Source: Ruminiclostridium sufflavum DSM 19573 (lineage in GTDB: Bacteria; Bacillota; Clostridia; Acetivibrionales; DSM-1351). From it: DNA of 64,000 nt. This document shows, in pieces, positions 24,549 through 34,304 of the stretch. The DNA lies in assembly GCF_003208175.1 (NCBI RefSeq), contig NZ_QKMR01000005.1, forward strand, positions 124,001 through 188,000, in the 5' to 3' direction. The notes under the pieces are model-generated. The model was not told the DNA's origin. It saw only the letters and a list, made by a program, of their open reading frames with translations, and made no database searches. How positions within the stretch are numbered: position 1 is the first letter of the stretch; every line of letters starts with the position of its first letter. The translations under genes and the position numbers were made by a program.

Positions 24549-25976
24549 TTAATTATTTTTAACAACGTCGGCATCAATTTCACAGAAGTCTTTTGTGACT
24601 AGCCTTACTGCATATTCGATATACTTTTTGCCCAGGTCTGCTTTGGGTATACTGACTAGTTGGACTCCGGTTCTGGAGGGGATTCCGGTTAATAATACAT
24701 TATCTTCTGATATACTTGCTTTTGTTACCGAAAAGTTGTATATCAGCAGCCCTATCTGGTCTTTATTAAGGGCGGGGTGTTCTTCAAAGAAACCTAATTC
24801 TGCACATAAGTCAAAGGCGATATCCTTATCTGATGACAGCGCAAAAAGTTTTTTCATGTTAAGGTACATTTTGCGGGGGACATAGCACCAGTCTCTGTCT
24901 GAGTGCTTTTTCCACTCGGGATGATAAACAGGCCTCACATAATTTTTATTGTTATATAGGATGCTGTAATTAATGCCGGAAGAGCTGCTTATGGCGTTTT
25001 CCAAGTCAAGGTTTGTATTTAAAATACCTGATGCCTGATATCCTCCGTTGTATTGAAAGTAAATAGGATTTGATGAATCGGAAATATAGTGCGTCAGCTC
25101 TTGCTTAAGAAGAGTATTTTCCTCGGCTATATTATCAGGTATATTATTTGCAACACTGCTTGTATTACTGAAGGTTTCTTCGACAGTACCAAAATCATTC
25201 TCTCCGTTTGGAACATGCGGAAAGTTTATATTTTGATAATCAATCTCAAGACCCCCAGGAGTACATAAATGAATTGACATTTGCTTTTCTTCATTAGTCT
25301 GAGCAGAAACATCGCCTATTTTTACAGATATTATCTGAACTCCTTTTTTGGCTGGCATTCCTGAAATGGCTATTTGATTTTCATACTGGACTACATTCTG
25401 TAAATCAAAATTATAAATCATTATGTTGATATAATTTTGATCGTCTATAGATACAGAAGGATAAAAACCTAGCTCACCTTCCAGATTAAAAGCAGTGCTT
25501 TCATTTCCGGTATATACAAAAATACTATGCCTTGCGGTAATTATTTTTTCGGGCAGATACAGCCAGCCTTGATAATATGCCTGTTTCCATGTGTCTGAAT
25601 ATATAGGGCGAAGATATTCTTCATTTGTATAGGTAAAAATGTATGACAAGGTTTTCCCTTTGTCCAGAATCTCCTTGGGAGTTGCGGCAGAAAACACAGG
25701 CTGAATATCCGGATCGGCAATTTCTCTGAGGCCGTTTTCGTAAAGCACCTTGTCTTCTGACGGAATGATGCTGGATAATATCCCTTTCAGCTGCTTGTTT
25801 TCATTTTCGGGAGACAAGGCAGGTTGAGTCTTGCAATTATCGACATCTACTGACTGGGGATAGCGGGAATAATTCAAATTTGAAATAAAAAATGCGGACA
25901 GTACAATAAATAATATTGCCATTAAACAAAACAACATTTTTTTTCTGCTTGTTATAATAAATAAGCTGTTGTTCAT
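24549..25976 (-). CDS. Membrane-anchored extracellular protein with internal duplication, unknown function
   Basis: 475 aa. ATG 25976 has GGAGGT upstream; the longer frame to 26027 is unlikely. A single N-terminal membrane anchor lies at about 13-31 (MLFCLMAILFIVLSAFFIS), with the rest outside. The body contains two related modules of roughly 115 residues. Module 1 has YIFTYTNEEYLRPIYSDTWK, GWLYLPEKI, LEGELGFYP, IMIYNFDL and GMPAKKGVQIISV. Module 2 has YSILYNNKNYVRPVYHPEWK, WCYVPRKM, LCAELGFFE, LLIYNFSV and GIPSRTGVQLVSI. I do not recognise the family. It faces the ECF gene convergently and is divergent from the acyltransferase gene. Confidence 0.8.
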   Translation of the reverse strand: MNNSLFIITSRKKMLFCLMAILFIVLSAFFISNLNYSRYPQSVDVDNCKTQPALSPENENKQLKGILSSIIPSEDKVLYENGLREIADPDIQPVFSAATPKEILDKGKTLSYIFTYTNEEYLRPIYSDTWKQAYYQGWLYLPEKIITARHSIFVYTGNESTAFNLEGELGFYPSVSIDDQNYINIMIYNFDLQNVVQYENQIAISGMPAKKGVQIISVKIGDVSAQTNEEKQMSIHLCTPGGLEIDYQNINFPHVPNGENDFGTVEETFSNTSSVANNIPDNIAEENTLLKQELTHYISDSSNPIYFQYNGGYQASGILNTNLDLENAISSSSGINYSILYNNKNYVRPVYHPEWKKHSDRDWCYVPRKMYLNMKKLFALSSDKDIAFDLCAELGFFEEHPALNKDQIGLLIYNFSVTKASISEDNVLLTGIPSRTGVQLVSIPKADLGKKYIEYAVRLVTKDFCEIDADVVKNN

Positions 25977-26128
25977 ACAGACCTCCACTTCAGAAAGAGC
26001 ATAGTATAATGAACACTGCATCCACATTTTTTATGCAGTATGCCTCCATGGTATATTTGTATTCATTTGGTTAACAAGATAGAATTGAAAAGTATTGAAC
26101 TGCATATATATGATATATAGATATTTTG

Positions 26129-26157
26129 TAGACATTGCAAAATTTGTGATATATAAT
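26129..26157 (+). promoter_or_regulatory. Candidate promoter of the acyltransferase gene
   Basis: TAGACA, a 17-base spacer and TATAAT lie about 140 bases before the gene. Confidence 0.45.
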
Positions 26158-26244
26158 AAGTTGAATGGCTGAAAGCCAATTGCTGCCGGCTCATAGTCTG
26201 GCTTGGGCTGTTTCTGCTGTCCGGATTTTTTTTAGACAAGGCTG

Positions 26245-26262
26245 TTAAGTGTAATTGACCTT
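26245..26262 (+). repeat. Dispersed repeat, R end only
   Basis: TTAAGTGTAATTGACCTT matches the R-end tip with two changes. The preceding 80 bases are only vaguely like a whole copy. Confidence 0.45.
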
Positions 26263-26294
26263 GTAATATAATTTTTCGAGTGGGATGTGATTTT

Positions 26295-27089
26295 TTGAGC
26301 AAGGAGTTTTTTTTCGGAGATAAGTATCAGACAAACGGAGATAAAAGAAATATTTTTGATAAGCTTTTTTTAAATACAAGATGGTATTTTGTATATACTT
26401 ATATCAAGGTGGTTTTGCAGGCGAGGAGATTAGTTGGCAAGGGGAGCTTTGATATGGAGGAGTTTTCCGTATCCAGCTACAAGACTTTTCAGAATATTGA
26501 AAATTGCGGCGGCAGGTTGTTTATTGACGGTATGGACAATATAAGAAAAACAGAAGGGCCTGTCGTTTTTGTCAGCAACCATATGAGTACTCTTGAAACC
26601 TTTGTGTTTCCATGCATTATAGTACCCATTAAAAAGATAACCTTTGTTATCAAGGATAATCTTCTCTCTATTCCTGCGTTTGGCCCTATAATGAGCAGTC
26701 TTGAGGCGATTATTGTTTCAAGGAAAAATTCCAGACAGGATTTGGTCAAGGTCATTAATCAGGGCAAGGAGACTATTTTAAAGGGGATTTCAGTTGTGCT
26801 GTTTCCAGAAGGTACAAGACGTGCGGAATTTGAACCGGGAAAATTTAATTCAATGGGTATTAAGCTTGCAAAAGAAGCAGGAGTCCCCGTTATACCTGTT
26901 GCCATAAAGACTGATTTCTGGGGTAATGGAAGGCTGATTAAGGATATTGGACCGGTGAGAAGAAAAGAACCTATATGTATTAGCTTTGGAGAGCCTGTTT
27001 ACATATCAGGCAATGGAAAAGCCGAGCATAAGCAGGTTGTGGATTTTATAAGCCAAAAAACTGATGAATTTAAAAAGATAAAGATATAA
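26295..27089 (+). CDS. 1-acyl-sn-glycerol-3-phosphate acyltransferase (PlsC family)
   Basis: 264 aa if TTG 26295 is the start (a weak GGGATG upstream); GTG 26280 in the same frame is possible. PlsC enzymes acylate lysophosphatidic acid at the membrane. The acceptor motif FVSNHMSTLETF is near residue 93. It gives HX4E instead of the usual HX4D, a notable change at the catalytic pair. The glycerol-phosphate motif LFPEGTRR near 173 and IPVAIKT near 200 are intact. No membrane span is obvious, although residues 30-45 are aromatic-rich. The function is likely, but the substrate could be another lysolipid. Confidence 0.88.
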   Translation: MSKEFFFGDKYQTNGDKRNIFDKLFLNTRWYFVYTYIKVVLQARRLVGKGSFDMEEFSVSSYKTFQNIENCGGRLFIDGMDNIRKTEGPVVFVSNHMSTLETFVFPCIIVPIKKITFVIKDNLLSIPAFGPIMSSLEAIIVSRKNSRQDLVKVINQGKETILKGISVVLFPEGTRRAEFEPGKFNSMGIKLAKEAGVPVIPVAIKTDFWGNGRLIKDIGPVRRKEPICISFGEPVYISGNGKAEHKQVVDFISQKTDEFKKIKI

Positions 27090-27270
27090 TATGTGAATAA
27101 TTTATTATATAAAAACAGAAGAATATAACAGGGTATTCTGAAAAATTGAGCTGTCAGGCTTTGTACTCACAGAAGCAGTGTGCCGGAAAATTATAAATAT
27201 AATTAGTTTTTTGAAAAGTCGCTCTGAATTTATATAAAAAAGCAGATAAAAATAGCAATTATTTATTTAC
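27090..27270. other. Gap with no recognised feature
   Basis: AT-rich sequence with no convincing reading frame, repeat end or hairpin. The tRNA promoter follows at 27276. Confidence 0.4.
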
Positions 27271-27275
27271 GGGTA

Positions 27276-27304
27276 TTGCAAAATTCTTCAGTTAGTTATA
27301 AAAT
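27276..27304 (+). promoter_or_regulatory. Candidate promoter of tRNA-Pro
   Basis: TTGCAA, a 17-base spacer and TAAAAT, 79 bases before the tRNA. Confidence 0.5.
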
Positions 27305-27382
27305 GTAAAGAGTTATTTAACAATTAATGTTGTGTGCTGCTGTTATATGTAGAAGCGGTATATACACATTATGTAAATATTT

Positions 27383-27457
27383 CGGGGTGTAGCCCAACGG
27401 TAGGGTGCTTGCTTCGGGAGCAAGAGGTTGCTGGTTCAAATCCAGTCACTCCGACCA
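27383..27457 (+). tRNA. tRNA-Pro (anticodon CGG)
   Basis: A cloverleaf can be drawn. The acceptor stem is CGGGGTG/CACTCCG, and the anticodon stem CTTGC/GCAAG has loop TTCGGGA with CGG at 27415-27417. The T arm is CTGG-TTCAAAT-CCAG. Discriminator A is followed by an encoded CCA (27455-27457). It reads CCG codons. Confidence 0.97.
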
Positions 27458-27565
27458 CTATTATAAGCGACTTTCACATTATGGGGGAGCGCTTATATTT
27501 TTGCGGTATAATAATACTGCCATAAAGTATGTCACAATATTCACAAATCAGAAACGGAGATAAAA

Positions 27566-29419
27566 ATGAGCGTAAGGTTATCAGACGGGTTGCTTAAAAG
27601 TGTTGAAAAACCTTCAAGATATACAGGAAATGAGTGGAATAGCGTTATTAAGGATCCCCGAAACGTTAATATACGATTTGCGTTTTGCTTTCCGGATACT
27701 TATGAAATAGGCATGTCTCACCTCGGAATGAAAATTTTATATCATTTATTGAATGAAAGAGAGGACTGCTATTGTGAAAGAGTTTTTGCACCATGGACAG
27801 ATATGGAAGCGAAAATGCGTGAAAATGGCATACCTTTGTATTCGTTGGAAACTAAGGATGAAATAAAAAATTTTGATTTCGCCGGTTTTACACTGCAGTA
27901 TGAAATGAGCTTTTCAAACATATTAAATATGCTTGATTTGGCTGGAATACCAATTACAGCCGATAACAGAAAGGACAACGACCCTTTCGTGTGCGCGGGG
28001 GGACCATGCGCATATAACCCGGAGCCTCTTGCCGATATAATTGATTTCTTTATGATGGGTGAGGGTGAAGAAATTATAAATGAAGTTATGGATGCTTATG
28101 CGGGATGGAAGGGTACTGGAAGGTCCAGAACTGACTTTCTTGAAGATATTGCGGGTATCGAAGGTATTTATGTGCCTTCGTTTTATGAGTTTGAATATAA
28201 GGAAAATGGCACTATTAAAAGCTTTAATCCGTTAAAGCCCCAGTATCCGGTGAAGATAAGAAAGCGCATTATTCACGATATGGATAAGGTTTTTTACCCT
28301 GATAAAATAGTTGTTCCATATACTGACATTGTACATGACAGGATAATGCTGGAGGTTTTCAGAGGCTGTATAAGAGGCTGCAGATTTTGTCAGGCAGGAT
28401 TTATATACAGGCCTGTAAGAGAAAAGAGCCATGAAAGATTGATGGAATTGGCTAAAAAGCTGGAGGAAAGCACAGGCTATGAGGAAATCTCACTTACATC
28501 GCTCAGCACCAGCGATTACAGCGAATTGGAAGAGCTGACAACAGAGCTTATAGATGAAATGGATGAGAGAAAGGTTGGTTTATCGCTTCCGTCCCTCAGA
28601 CTGGATTCATTCTCAATGGATTTGATGGAAAAGGCTCAGAAGGTGAGAAAGAGCGGACTGACCTTTGCTCCTGAAGCAGGAACTCAGAGACTTAGGGATG
28701 TAATTAATAAAGGTGTTACGGAGGAGGATTTGCTAAGTGCCGTTTCACTTGCATTTAATGGAGGCTGGCACGGTGTGAAGCTGTATTTTATGCTTGGCTT
28801 GCCGACAGAGACCTTTGAGGATGTGGAAGGGATTGCGGATCTGGCTTATAAGGTTGTGAATGCATATAAGAGGGTGCCGATGGAAAAGAAGGGCAAAGGC
28901 TTAAATGTGACTGTAAGTACGTCCACATTTGTTCCAAAGGCTTTTACTCCGTTTCAGTGGGAAGCTCAGGAAAGCCGGGAAGGTGTTTCTGAAAAGCAGA
29001 GGTTTTTAAAAGGCAGAATACGCTCAAAACAGGTAACATACAATTATCATGAAAATAAGCTGAGTTTTCTTGAAGCTGTATTTGCACGCGGAGACAGAAG
29101 AATATGCAAGGTTTTAATCAAGGCATGGGAACTGGGCTGCAGGTTTGACGGCTGGGGGGAATACTTCAAGTACGATATATGGATGCAGGCCTTTTCCGAA
29201 TGCGGCGTTGACCCGTATTTTTATGCCGTGCGCAAAAGAGAATATGATGAAATTTTACCGTGGGATCATATAGATGTAGGAGTAACAAAGAAATTTTTAA
29301 TAAATGAAAGTAAAAGGGCTCATGATGGAAAGATAACGCCAAACTGCAGAAAAAATTGCGGAGGATGCGGTGCCGCCGTATTCGAAAGCGGTATTTGTGG
29401 AGGTGACAGCCTTGGTTAA
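27566..29419 (+). CDS. TIGR03960-family radical SAM protein with B12-binding-type N-terminus
   Basis: 617 aa. The N-terminal 200 residues resemble the B12-binding-like domain of this radical SAM group (FAFCFPDTYEIGMSHLGMKILYHLLNE, CAGGPCAYNPEPLADIIDFFMMGEGE). The radical SAM core follows, with the cluster-binding CIRGCRFCQAGF (CxxxCxxC) near 268-278. The last 20 residues hold a Cys cluster (NCRKNCGGCGAA) that may bind another cluster. This family occurs next to, or fused with, a DUF2344 protein, and that partner overlaps its 3' end here. The genes lie directly before rng, rplU and rpmA, so an RNA- or ribosome-related modification is a common guess, but the reaction is not established to my knowledge. 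Confidence 0.93.
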   Translation: MSVRLSDGLLKSVEKPSRYTGNEWNSVIKDPRNVNIRFAFCFPDTYEIGMSHLGMKILYHLLNEREDCYCERVFAPWTDMEAKMRENGIPLYSLETKDEIKNFDFAGFTLQYEMSFSNILNMLDLAGIPITADNRKDNDPFVCAGGPCAYNPEPLADIIDFFMMGEGEEIINEVMDAYAGWKGTGRSRTDFLEDIAGIEGIYVPSFYEFEYKENGTIKSFNPLKPQYPVKIRKRIIHDMDKVFYPDKIVVPYTDIVHDRIMLEVFRGCIRGCRFCQAGFIYRPVREKSHERLMELAKKLEESTGYEEISLTSLSTSDYSELEELTTELIDEMDERKVGLSLPSLRLDSFSMDLMEKAQKVRKSGLTFAPEAGTQRLRDVINKGVTEEDLLSAVSLAFNGGWHGVKLYFMLGLPTETFEDVEGIADLAYKVVNAYKRVPMEKKGKGLNVTVSTSTFVPKAFTPFQWEAQESREGVSEKQRFLKGRIRSKQVTYNYHENKLSFLEAVFARGDRRICKVLIKAWELGCRFDGWGEYFKYDIWMQAFSECGVDPYFYAVRKREYDEILPWDHIDVGVTKKFLINESKRAHDGKITPNCRKNCGGCGAAVFESGICGGDSLG

Positions 29420-30122
29420 TATTCGTGCTAAATTTAAACGTGGTGATGAGGTAAAGTTTATTTCACATCTTGACTTGATGAAGGTATTTGAACGTGCAAT
29501 AAGAAGGGCAAAGCTTCCTATTGCATATTCACAGGGCTTCAATCCGCATCCGGGCATGGTTTTTGGGCTGCCGCTCAGTGTTGGGGTTACAAGTGAAGCT
29601 GAATATGGGGAATTTGAAATAACCGATGACAGTATTTCTGTGAATGAGTTTGCAGACAGACTTAATGCCCAGCTTCCTCAGGGACTGGGAATATTGTCCG
29701 TAAAAGCCAGAAGGTCAAAAGAAAATATAATGGCTACGATAGCCGCTTCTGAGTATTCCGTTGTTGTGGGAACCAAATCAGAATGCACCGAGAAAAATAT
29801 TAAATCAAGTATTCAGAAATATCTTGCCCAGAATGAGATAGTTGTCAAAAAAAGAACTAAAAGCGGCATGAAAGATACAAATATAAAGGATATGATTTAC
29901 GACCTGAGCTTTGAACTGCAGCCCTGCGGCACATTTAATATAATTAAATTTAACATGTTAGTCAGTGCCGGAAGCAAAGCAAATTTGAAGCCGGATCTCT
30001 TGATTGCTTCTTTTTTTGATTATTTGAAGCTTGATTACGACATTGATAGAATTCATAGGACAAAGTTATTTGTCAAGGCTCAGGACCAACTTCTAGATCC
30101 AATGGACGGGCTTGTTTTATAG
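29412..30122 (+). CDS. TIGR03936-family (DUF2344) radical-SAM-associated protein
   Basis: 236 aa from TTG 29412, chosen because GGAGGTGA (29397-29404) lies seven bases before it. The frame is open further upstream from 29370. It overlaps the radical SAM gene by eight bases, which suggests translational coupling. The conserved N-terminus reads MVNIRAKFKRGDEVKFISHLDLMKVFERAIRRA, followed by PIAYSQGFNPHPGMVFGLPLSVGV, the DUF2344 signature. There is no catalytic motif. It is presumably a substrate-handling partner of the upstream radical SAM enzyme; the pathway is unknown. Confidence 0.92.
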   Translation: MVNIRAKFKRGDEVKFISHLDLMKVFERAIRRAKLPIAYSQGFNPHPGMVFGLPLSVGVTSEAEYGEFEITDDSISVNEFADRLNAQLPQGLGILSVKARRSKENIMATIAASEYSVVVGTKSECTEKNIKSSIQKYLAQNEIVVKKRTKSGMKDTNIKDMIYDLSFELQPCGTFNIIKFNMLVSAGSKANLKPDLLIASFFDYLKLDYDIDRIHRTKLFVKAQDQLLDPMDGLVL

Positions 30123-30141
30123 TTACATTTGAGGTGATTGG

Positions 30142-31641
30142 ATGATTAATGAAATGATTGTGGATGTCAATGCGGCAGAAATAAGAGTTGGCATACTTGA
30201 GGACAAAGAGCTTGCTGAGATTCATATTGAGAGAACAAGTCATCAGGGGCTTGTGGGCAATATTTACAGAGGCAAAGTCAGCAGTGTTTTACCGGGTATG
30301 CAGGCTGCATTTATTGACATTGGTTACGAAAAAAATGCTTTTTTATATGTGGGTGATGCAATTCCGCAAAAGGATTATTCTGATGATGAAACGGATGCTT
30401 ACAGAGATTACGAGGAGTATAGCATTTCGGATATTCTGAAGGTGGGACAGGAGCTGACTGTTCAGGTAATAAAGGAGCCGATCGGAACTAAAGGGCCAAG
30501 AGTGTCAACACATATAACTCTTCCCGGAAGAAACCTTGTTTTGCTTCCAAATGCCGATTATGTGGGGATTTCCCGCAGAATAGAAAATGACGAGGAAAGG
30601 CAAAAGCTTAAAAAAATAGCGGAAAAGCTCAAGCCTGAAAATATGGGCTTGATTGTCCGCACTGTATCCGAGGGGAAGGATGAGGAAGATTTTGTTGAGG
30701 ATGTGGCCTTCCTTACAAGGCTATGGGGGAAAATTAAGCAGCAGGAGAGCTGCGGGTCTGTTCCCCGTTGCCTTCATAAGGAGGTTAATCTGGTCTATAG
30801 GTCGGTGAGAGACTTATTTACATGGGAAATAGCCAAATTTGTTATAAACGATGAAAAGGAATATTGCAAGGTACTTGAATTAGTGGAAATGATATCACCT
30901 GCCTTAAAAAACAGAGTTGAATTATTTCAGAAGGATTATGAGATTTTTGATTATTATCAGATAGAGACAAAAATACAAAGAGCCCTGTCCAGAAAGGTCT
31001 GGCTGAAATGCGGGGGGTACCTGATTATTGATAAAACGGAAGCGCTTACTGTAATTGATGTGAATACAGGCAAGTTTGTAGGCAGCAATAATTTAGAGGA
31101 TACAGTTCTGAAAACCAATATAGAAGCTACAAGAGAAATCGCAAAGCAGCTGCGTTTGAGAGATATTGGCGGAATAGTTATAATTGATTTTATTGATATG
31201 AATGACTGCGAACACCAGCAAATGGTGCTTGATTCGCTGAAGCAGTGCTTGAAGAGTGACAAAACAAAAGCCATAGTTCTGGGAATGACTCAGCTGGGGC
31301 TGGTGGAAATGACCAGAAAGAAGATAAGACAAGAGCTTTCTACAATTATGACCTGTGATTGCCCCCTCTGTGAAGGAATAGGAAAAGTGCATACTTCCGA
31401 AACAAATGCAATGGAGGTTTTGAAAAAAATAAAGGAATATCTGAGCACCTCCAAGGCAAGGGAGGTAGAGCTGGAAGTACATCCCTCTGTCATATCCATT
31501 GTCGAGGATAATATTGATAAAATTAAAGAAGCGTATACCCCAAAAAAAGCGGAGATTAAAATCTTAATTTCTTCTGCCCATGATTTGAAATCAAATGGAC
31601 TTAGAATCAAAATGATTGACATTGATTCCTTGCTATGCTAA
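30142..31641 (+). CDS. rng: Ribonuclease G (Rne/Rng family)
   Basis: 499 aa, the size of RNase G. It is an endonuclease that cuts single-stranded AU-rich RNA in 5.8S/16S rRNA maturation or mRNA decay. The S1 RNA-binding domain is at about 35-125 (GNIYRGKVSSVLPGMQAAFIDIG). The DNase-I-like catalytic domain has the two metal-binding Asp stretches AVTVIDVNTGKFVG-type (here LTVIDVNTGKF) and GGIVIIDFIDM. The zinc-link cysteines are in CDCPLCEGIGKV. It is preceded by the radical SAM pair and followed by rplU. Its last codons contain the promoter of the ribosomal protein genes. Confidence 0.96.
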   Translation: MINEMIVDVNAAEIRVGILEDKELAEIHIERTSHQGLVGNIYRGKVSSVLPGMQAAFIDIGYEKNAFLYVGDAIPQKDYSDDETDAYRDYEEYSISDILKVGQELTVQVIKEPIGTKGPRVSTHITLPGRNLVLLPNADYVGISRRIENDEERQKLKKIAEKLKPENMGLIVRTVSEGKDEEDFVEDVAFLTRLWGKIKQQESCGSVPRCLHKEVNLVYRSVRDLFTWEIAKFVINDEKEYCKVLELVEMISPALKNRVELFQKDYEIFDYYQIETKIQRALSRKVWLKCGGYLIIDKTEALTVIDVNTGKFVGSNNLEDTVLKTNIEATREIAKQLRLRDIGGIVIIDFIDMNDCEHQQMVLDSLKQCLKSDKTKAIVLGMTQLGLVEMTRKKIRQELSTIMTCDCPLCEGIGKVHTSETNAMEVLKKIKEYLSTSKAREVELEVHPSVISIVEDNIDKIKEAYTPKKAEIKILISSAHDLKSNGLRIKMIDIDSLLC

Positions 31642-31644
31642 AAT
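31616..31644 (+). promoter_or_regulatory. Strong sigma-A promoter for rplU-prp-rpmA, inside the end of rng
   Basis: A perfect TTGACA (31616-31621), a 17-base spacer and TAAAAT (31639-31644). It overlaps the last codons and stop of rng and gives a leader of about 127 nt before rplU. Confidence 0.7.
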
Positions 31645-31650
31645 ATATCG

Positions 31651-31777
31651 GTAGCCGCTCGGCCAGGGCTTGTTAAATATAGCTTATAAAGTCTGATAGG
31701 TATTTGATTTTTTGAGCTGTTGCCTGTGATGTGTAAATGTCATTTTGCCGGCGAGATTGTTAGTAGGAGGTGTATTC
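31651..31777 (+). promoter_or_regulatory. Possible L21 autoregulatory leader RNA
   Basis: This is the untranslated leader between the promoter and rplU, ending in AGGAGGTG. Bacilli and clostridia often carry an L21 leader motif here. The GC-rich start (GGTAGCCGCTCGGCCAGGGC) and CCGGCGAG near 31748 could pair, but I could not match the known structure by eye. Confidence 0.4.
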
Positions 31778-32089
31778 ATGTACGCAATTATAATGACTGG
31801 CGGTAAACAGTATAAGGTTCAGGAAGGCGATGTTGTTTTCGTTGAAAAGCTTTTTGCTGAAGAGGGAGCAGCAGTTACTTTTGATAAAGTTCTTGCAGTA
31901 TCCAAGGACGGAGCAGTTAACTTCGGAGCTCCGACATTAGAGTCTGTTTCTGTTAGCGCAAAGGTTCTTAATCATGGCAAGGGTGAGAAAATCACAGTTT
32001 TCCATTACAAACCCAAAAAGAACATAAAGAAGAAGCAAGGTCACAGACAGCCTTATACAAAGGTTCAGATTGAAAAGATTAATGTTTGA
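31778..32089 (+). CDS. rplU: 50S ribosomal protein L21
   Basis: 103 aa from ATG 31778 with AGGAGGTG upstream; the N-terminus [20 protein letters not shown] is standard for bL21. The C-terminal [24 protein letters not shown] is the conserved 23S rRNA-binding region. It forms the usual Firmicutes operon rplU-prp-rpmA, with the next gene starting 14 bases after its stop. Confidence 0.98.
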   Translation: MYAIIMTGGKQYKVQEGDVVFVEKLFAEEGAAVTFDKVLAVSKDGAVNFGAPTLESVSVSAKVLNHGKGEKITVFHYKPKKNIKKKQGHRQPYTKVQIEKINV

Positions 32090-32103
32090 GGAATAACAAG
32101 GTA

Positions 32104-32439
32104 ATGATTAAAATTAATATAGGTAAGGATTTAGCAGGTAATATCAGAAAGTTTACTGTAAAAGGACACTCAGGGTATGCCGAGATAGGCAGTGATATTG
32201 TATGCTCAGCCGTTTCAGCAGTTTCTTTTACCGCAATAGGGGCTATAAAGGAGCTTATAGGCTTGAAGAAGTTTTACAGGCAGCATAGATGGGGGATTAT
32301 TTCATGTAAATTAGACATGGACATACCGCCAGAATTGATACATGATGCCAATATTATTATGGCAACAGCGGAAATAGGGTTCAAACAGATAGAATATGCT
32401 TATCCGGACTATGTGAAGGTAATGGATGAGGAGGTGTAG
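32104..32439 (+). CDS. prp: Ribosomal-processing cysteine protease Prp
   Basis: 111 aa from ATG 32104. This start puts the catalytic pair at His22 (KGHSGYAE) and Cys34 ([10 protein letters not shown]), exactly as in characterised Prp; a TTG at 32086 would add six residues. Prp removes the N-terminal extension of L27 in Firmicutes. The next gene here encodes an L27 with that extension, so enzyme and substrate are adjacent. The length is typical (about 110 aa). Confidence 0.94.
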   Translation: MIKINIGKDLAGNIRKFTVKGHSGYAEIGSDIVCSAVSAVSFTAIGAIKELIGLKKFYRQHRWGIISCKLDMDIPPELIHDANIIMATAEIGFKQIEYAYPDYVKVMDEEV

Positions 32440-32443
32440 TCTC

Positions 32444-32725
32444 ATGATAAAGGTTAATTTACAACTTTTTGCTCATAAAAAGGGTGTTGGTAGTTCCAGA
32501 AACGGTCGTGACAGTGCGGCGCAAAGACTTGGCGTAAAAAGAGCTGACGGTCAGTTTGTACTGGCAGGAAACATTCTTGTTCGTCAAAGAGGTACAAAAA
32601 TTCATCCCGGTGATAATGTAGGTATTGGTAAGGATGATACCTTATTTGCATTAAAGGATGGAAAGGTTAAGTTCGCAAGACTTGGCAGAGACAAGAAGCA
32701 GGTTAAGATTGTAGCTGCTGACTAA
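32444..32725 (+). CDS. rpmA: 50S ribosomal protein L27 with Prp-cleavable extension
   Basis: 93 aa from ATG 32444, with GAGGAGGTG upstream and only four bases after the prp stop. The N-terminus [20 protein letters not shown] has the nine-residue extension of Firmicutes L27. Prp cuts after the LQxF motif, leaving AHKKG at the peptidyl-transferase centre. The usual LQFF is LQLF here, keeping the P1 Phe. The rest ([36 protein letters not shown]) is ordinary bL27. A dispersed repeat starts at its stop codon. Confidence 0.98.
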   Translation: MIKVNLQLFAHKKGVGSSRNGRDSAAQRLGVKRADGQFVLAGNILVRQRGTKIHPGDNVGIGKDDTLFALKDGKVKFARLGRDKKQVKIVAAD

Positions 32726-32842
32726 AGTCAATTACGGTTCAAGCCTTCGCGGCTAGGATATCGTTTTTTAAGGAGGCTTTAGCCTTAGGTCTAAACTGTC
32801 GACCGATAGCAGCTGTTCTTTTTGGCCGATAGTAATTGACTT
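32725..32842 (+). repeat. Dispersed repeat, complete 118-bp copy with terminal inverted repeats
   Basis: It begins AAGTCAATTACGGTTCAAGC, then CTTCGCGG, at the last base of the rpmA stop codon. It ends GGCCGATAGTAATTGACTT. The outer 11 bases are perfect inverted repeats (AAGTCAATTAC/GTAATTGACTT). Inside are TAGGATATCG, an AAGGAGG, and GCTTTAGCC. There is no reading frame. This is the best reference copy for the family. Confidence 0.85.
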
Positions 32843-32869
32843 AATATTATCGCATTAGTGGAATTATAA

Positions 32870-34276
<1,407 letters not shown>

Positions 34277-34304
34277 TTGAGTTAATCGCATATAGGAGGA
34301 AAAT

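Noticed and set aside
27334-27525. 63-residue ORF over tRNA-Pro
   Set aside because: The reading frame runs through the tRNA; no ribosome-binding site or family match.
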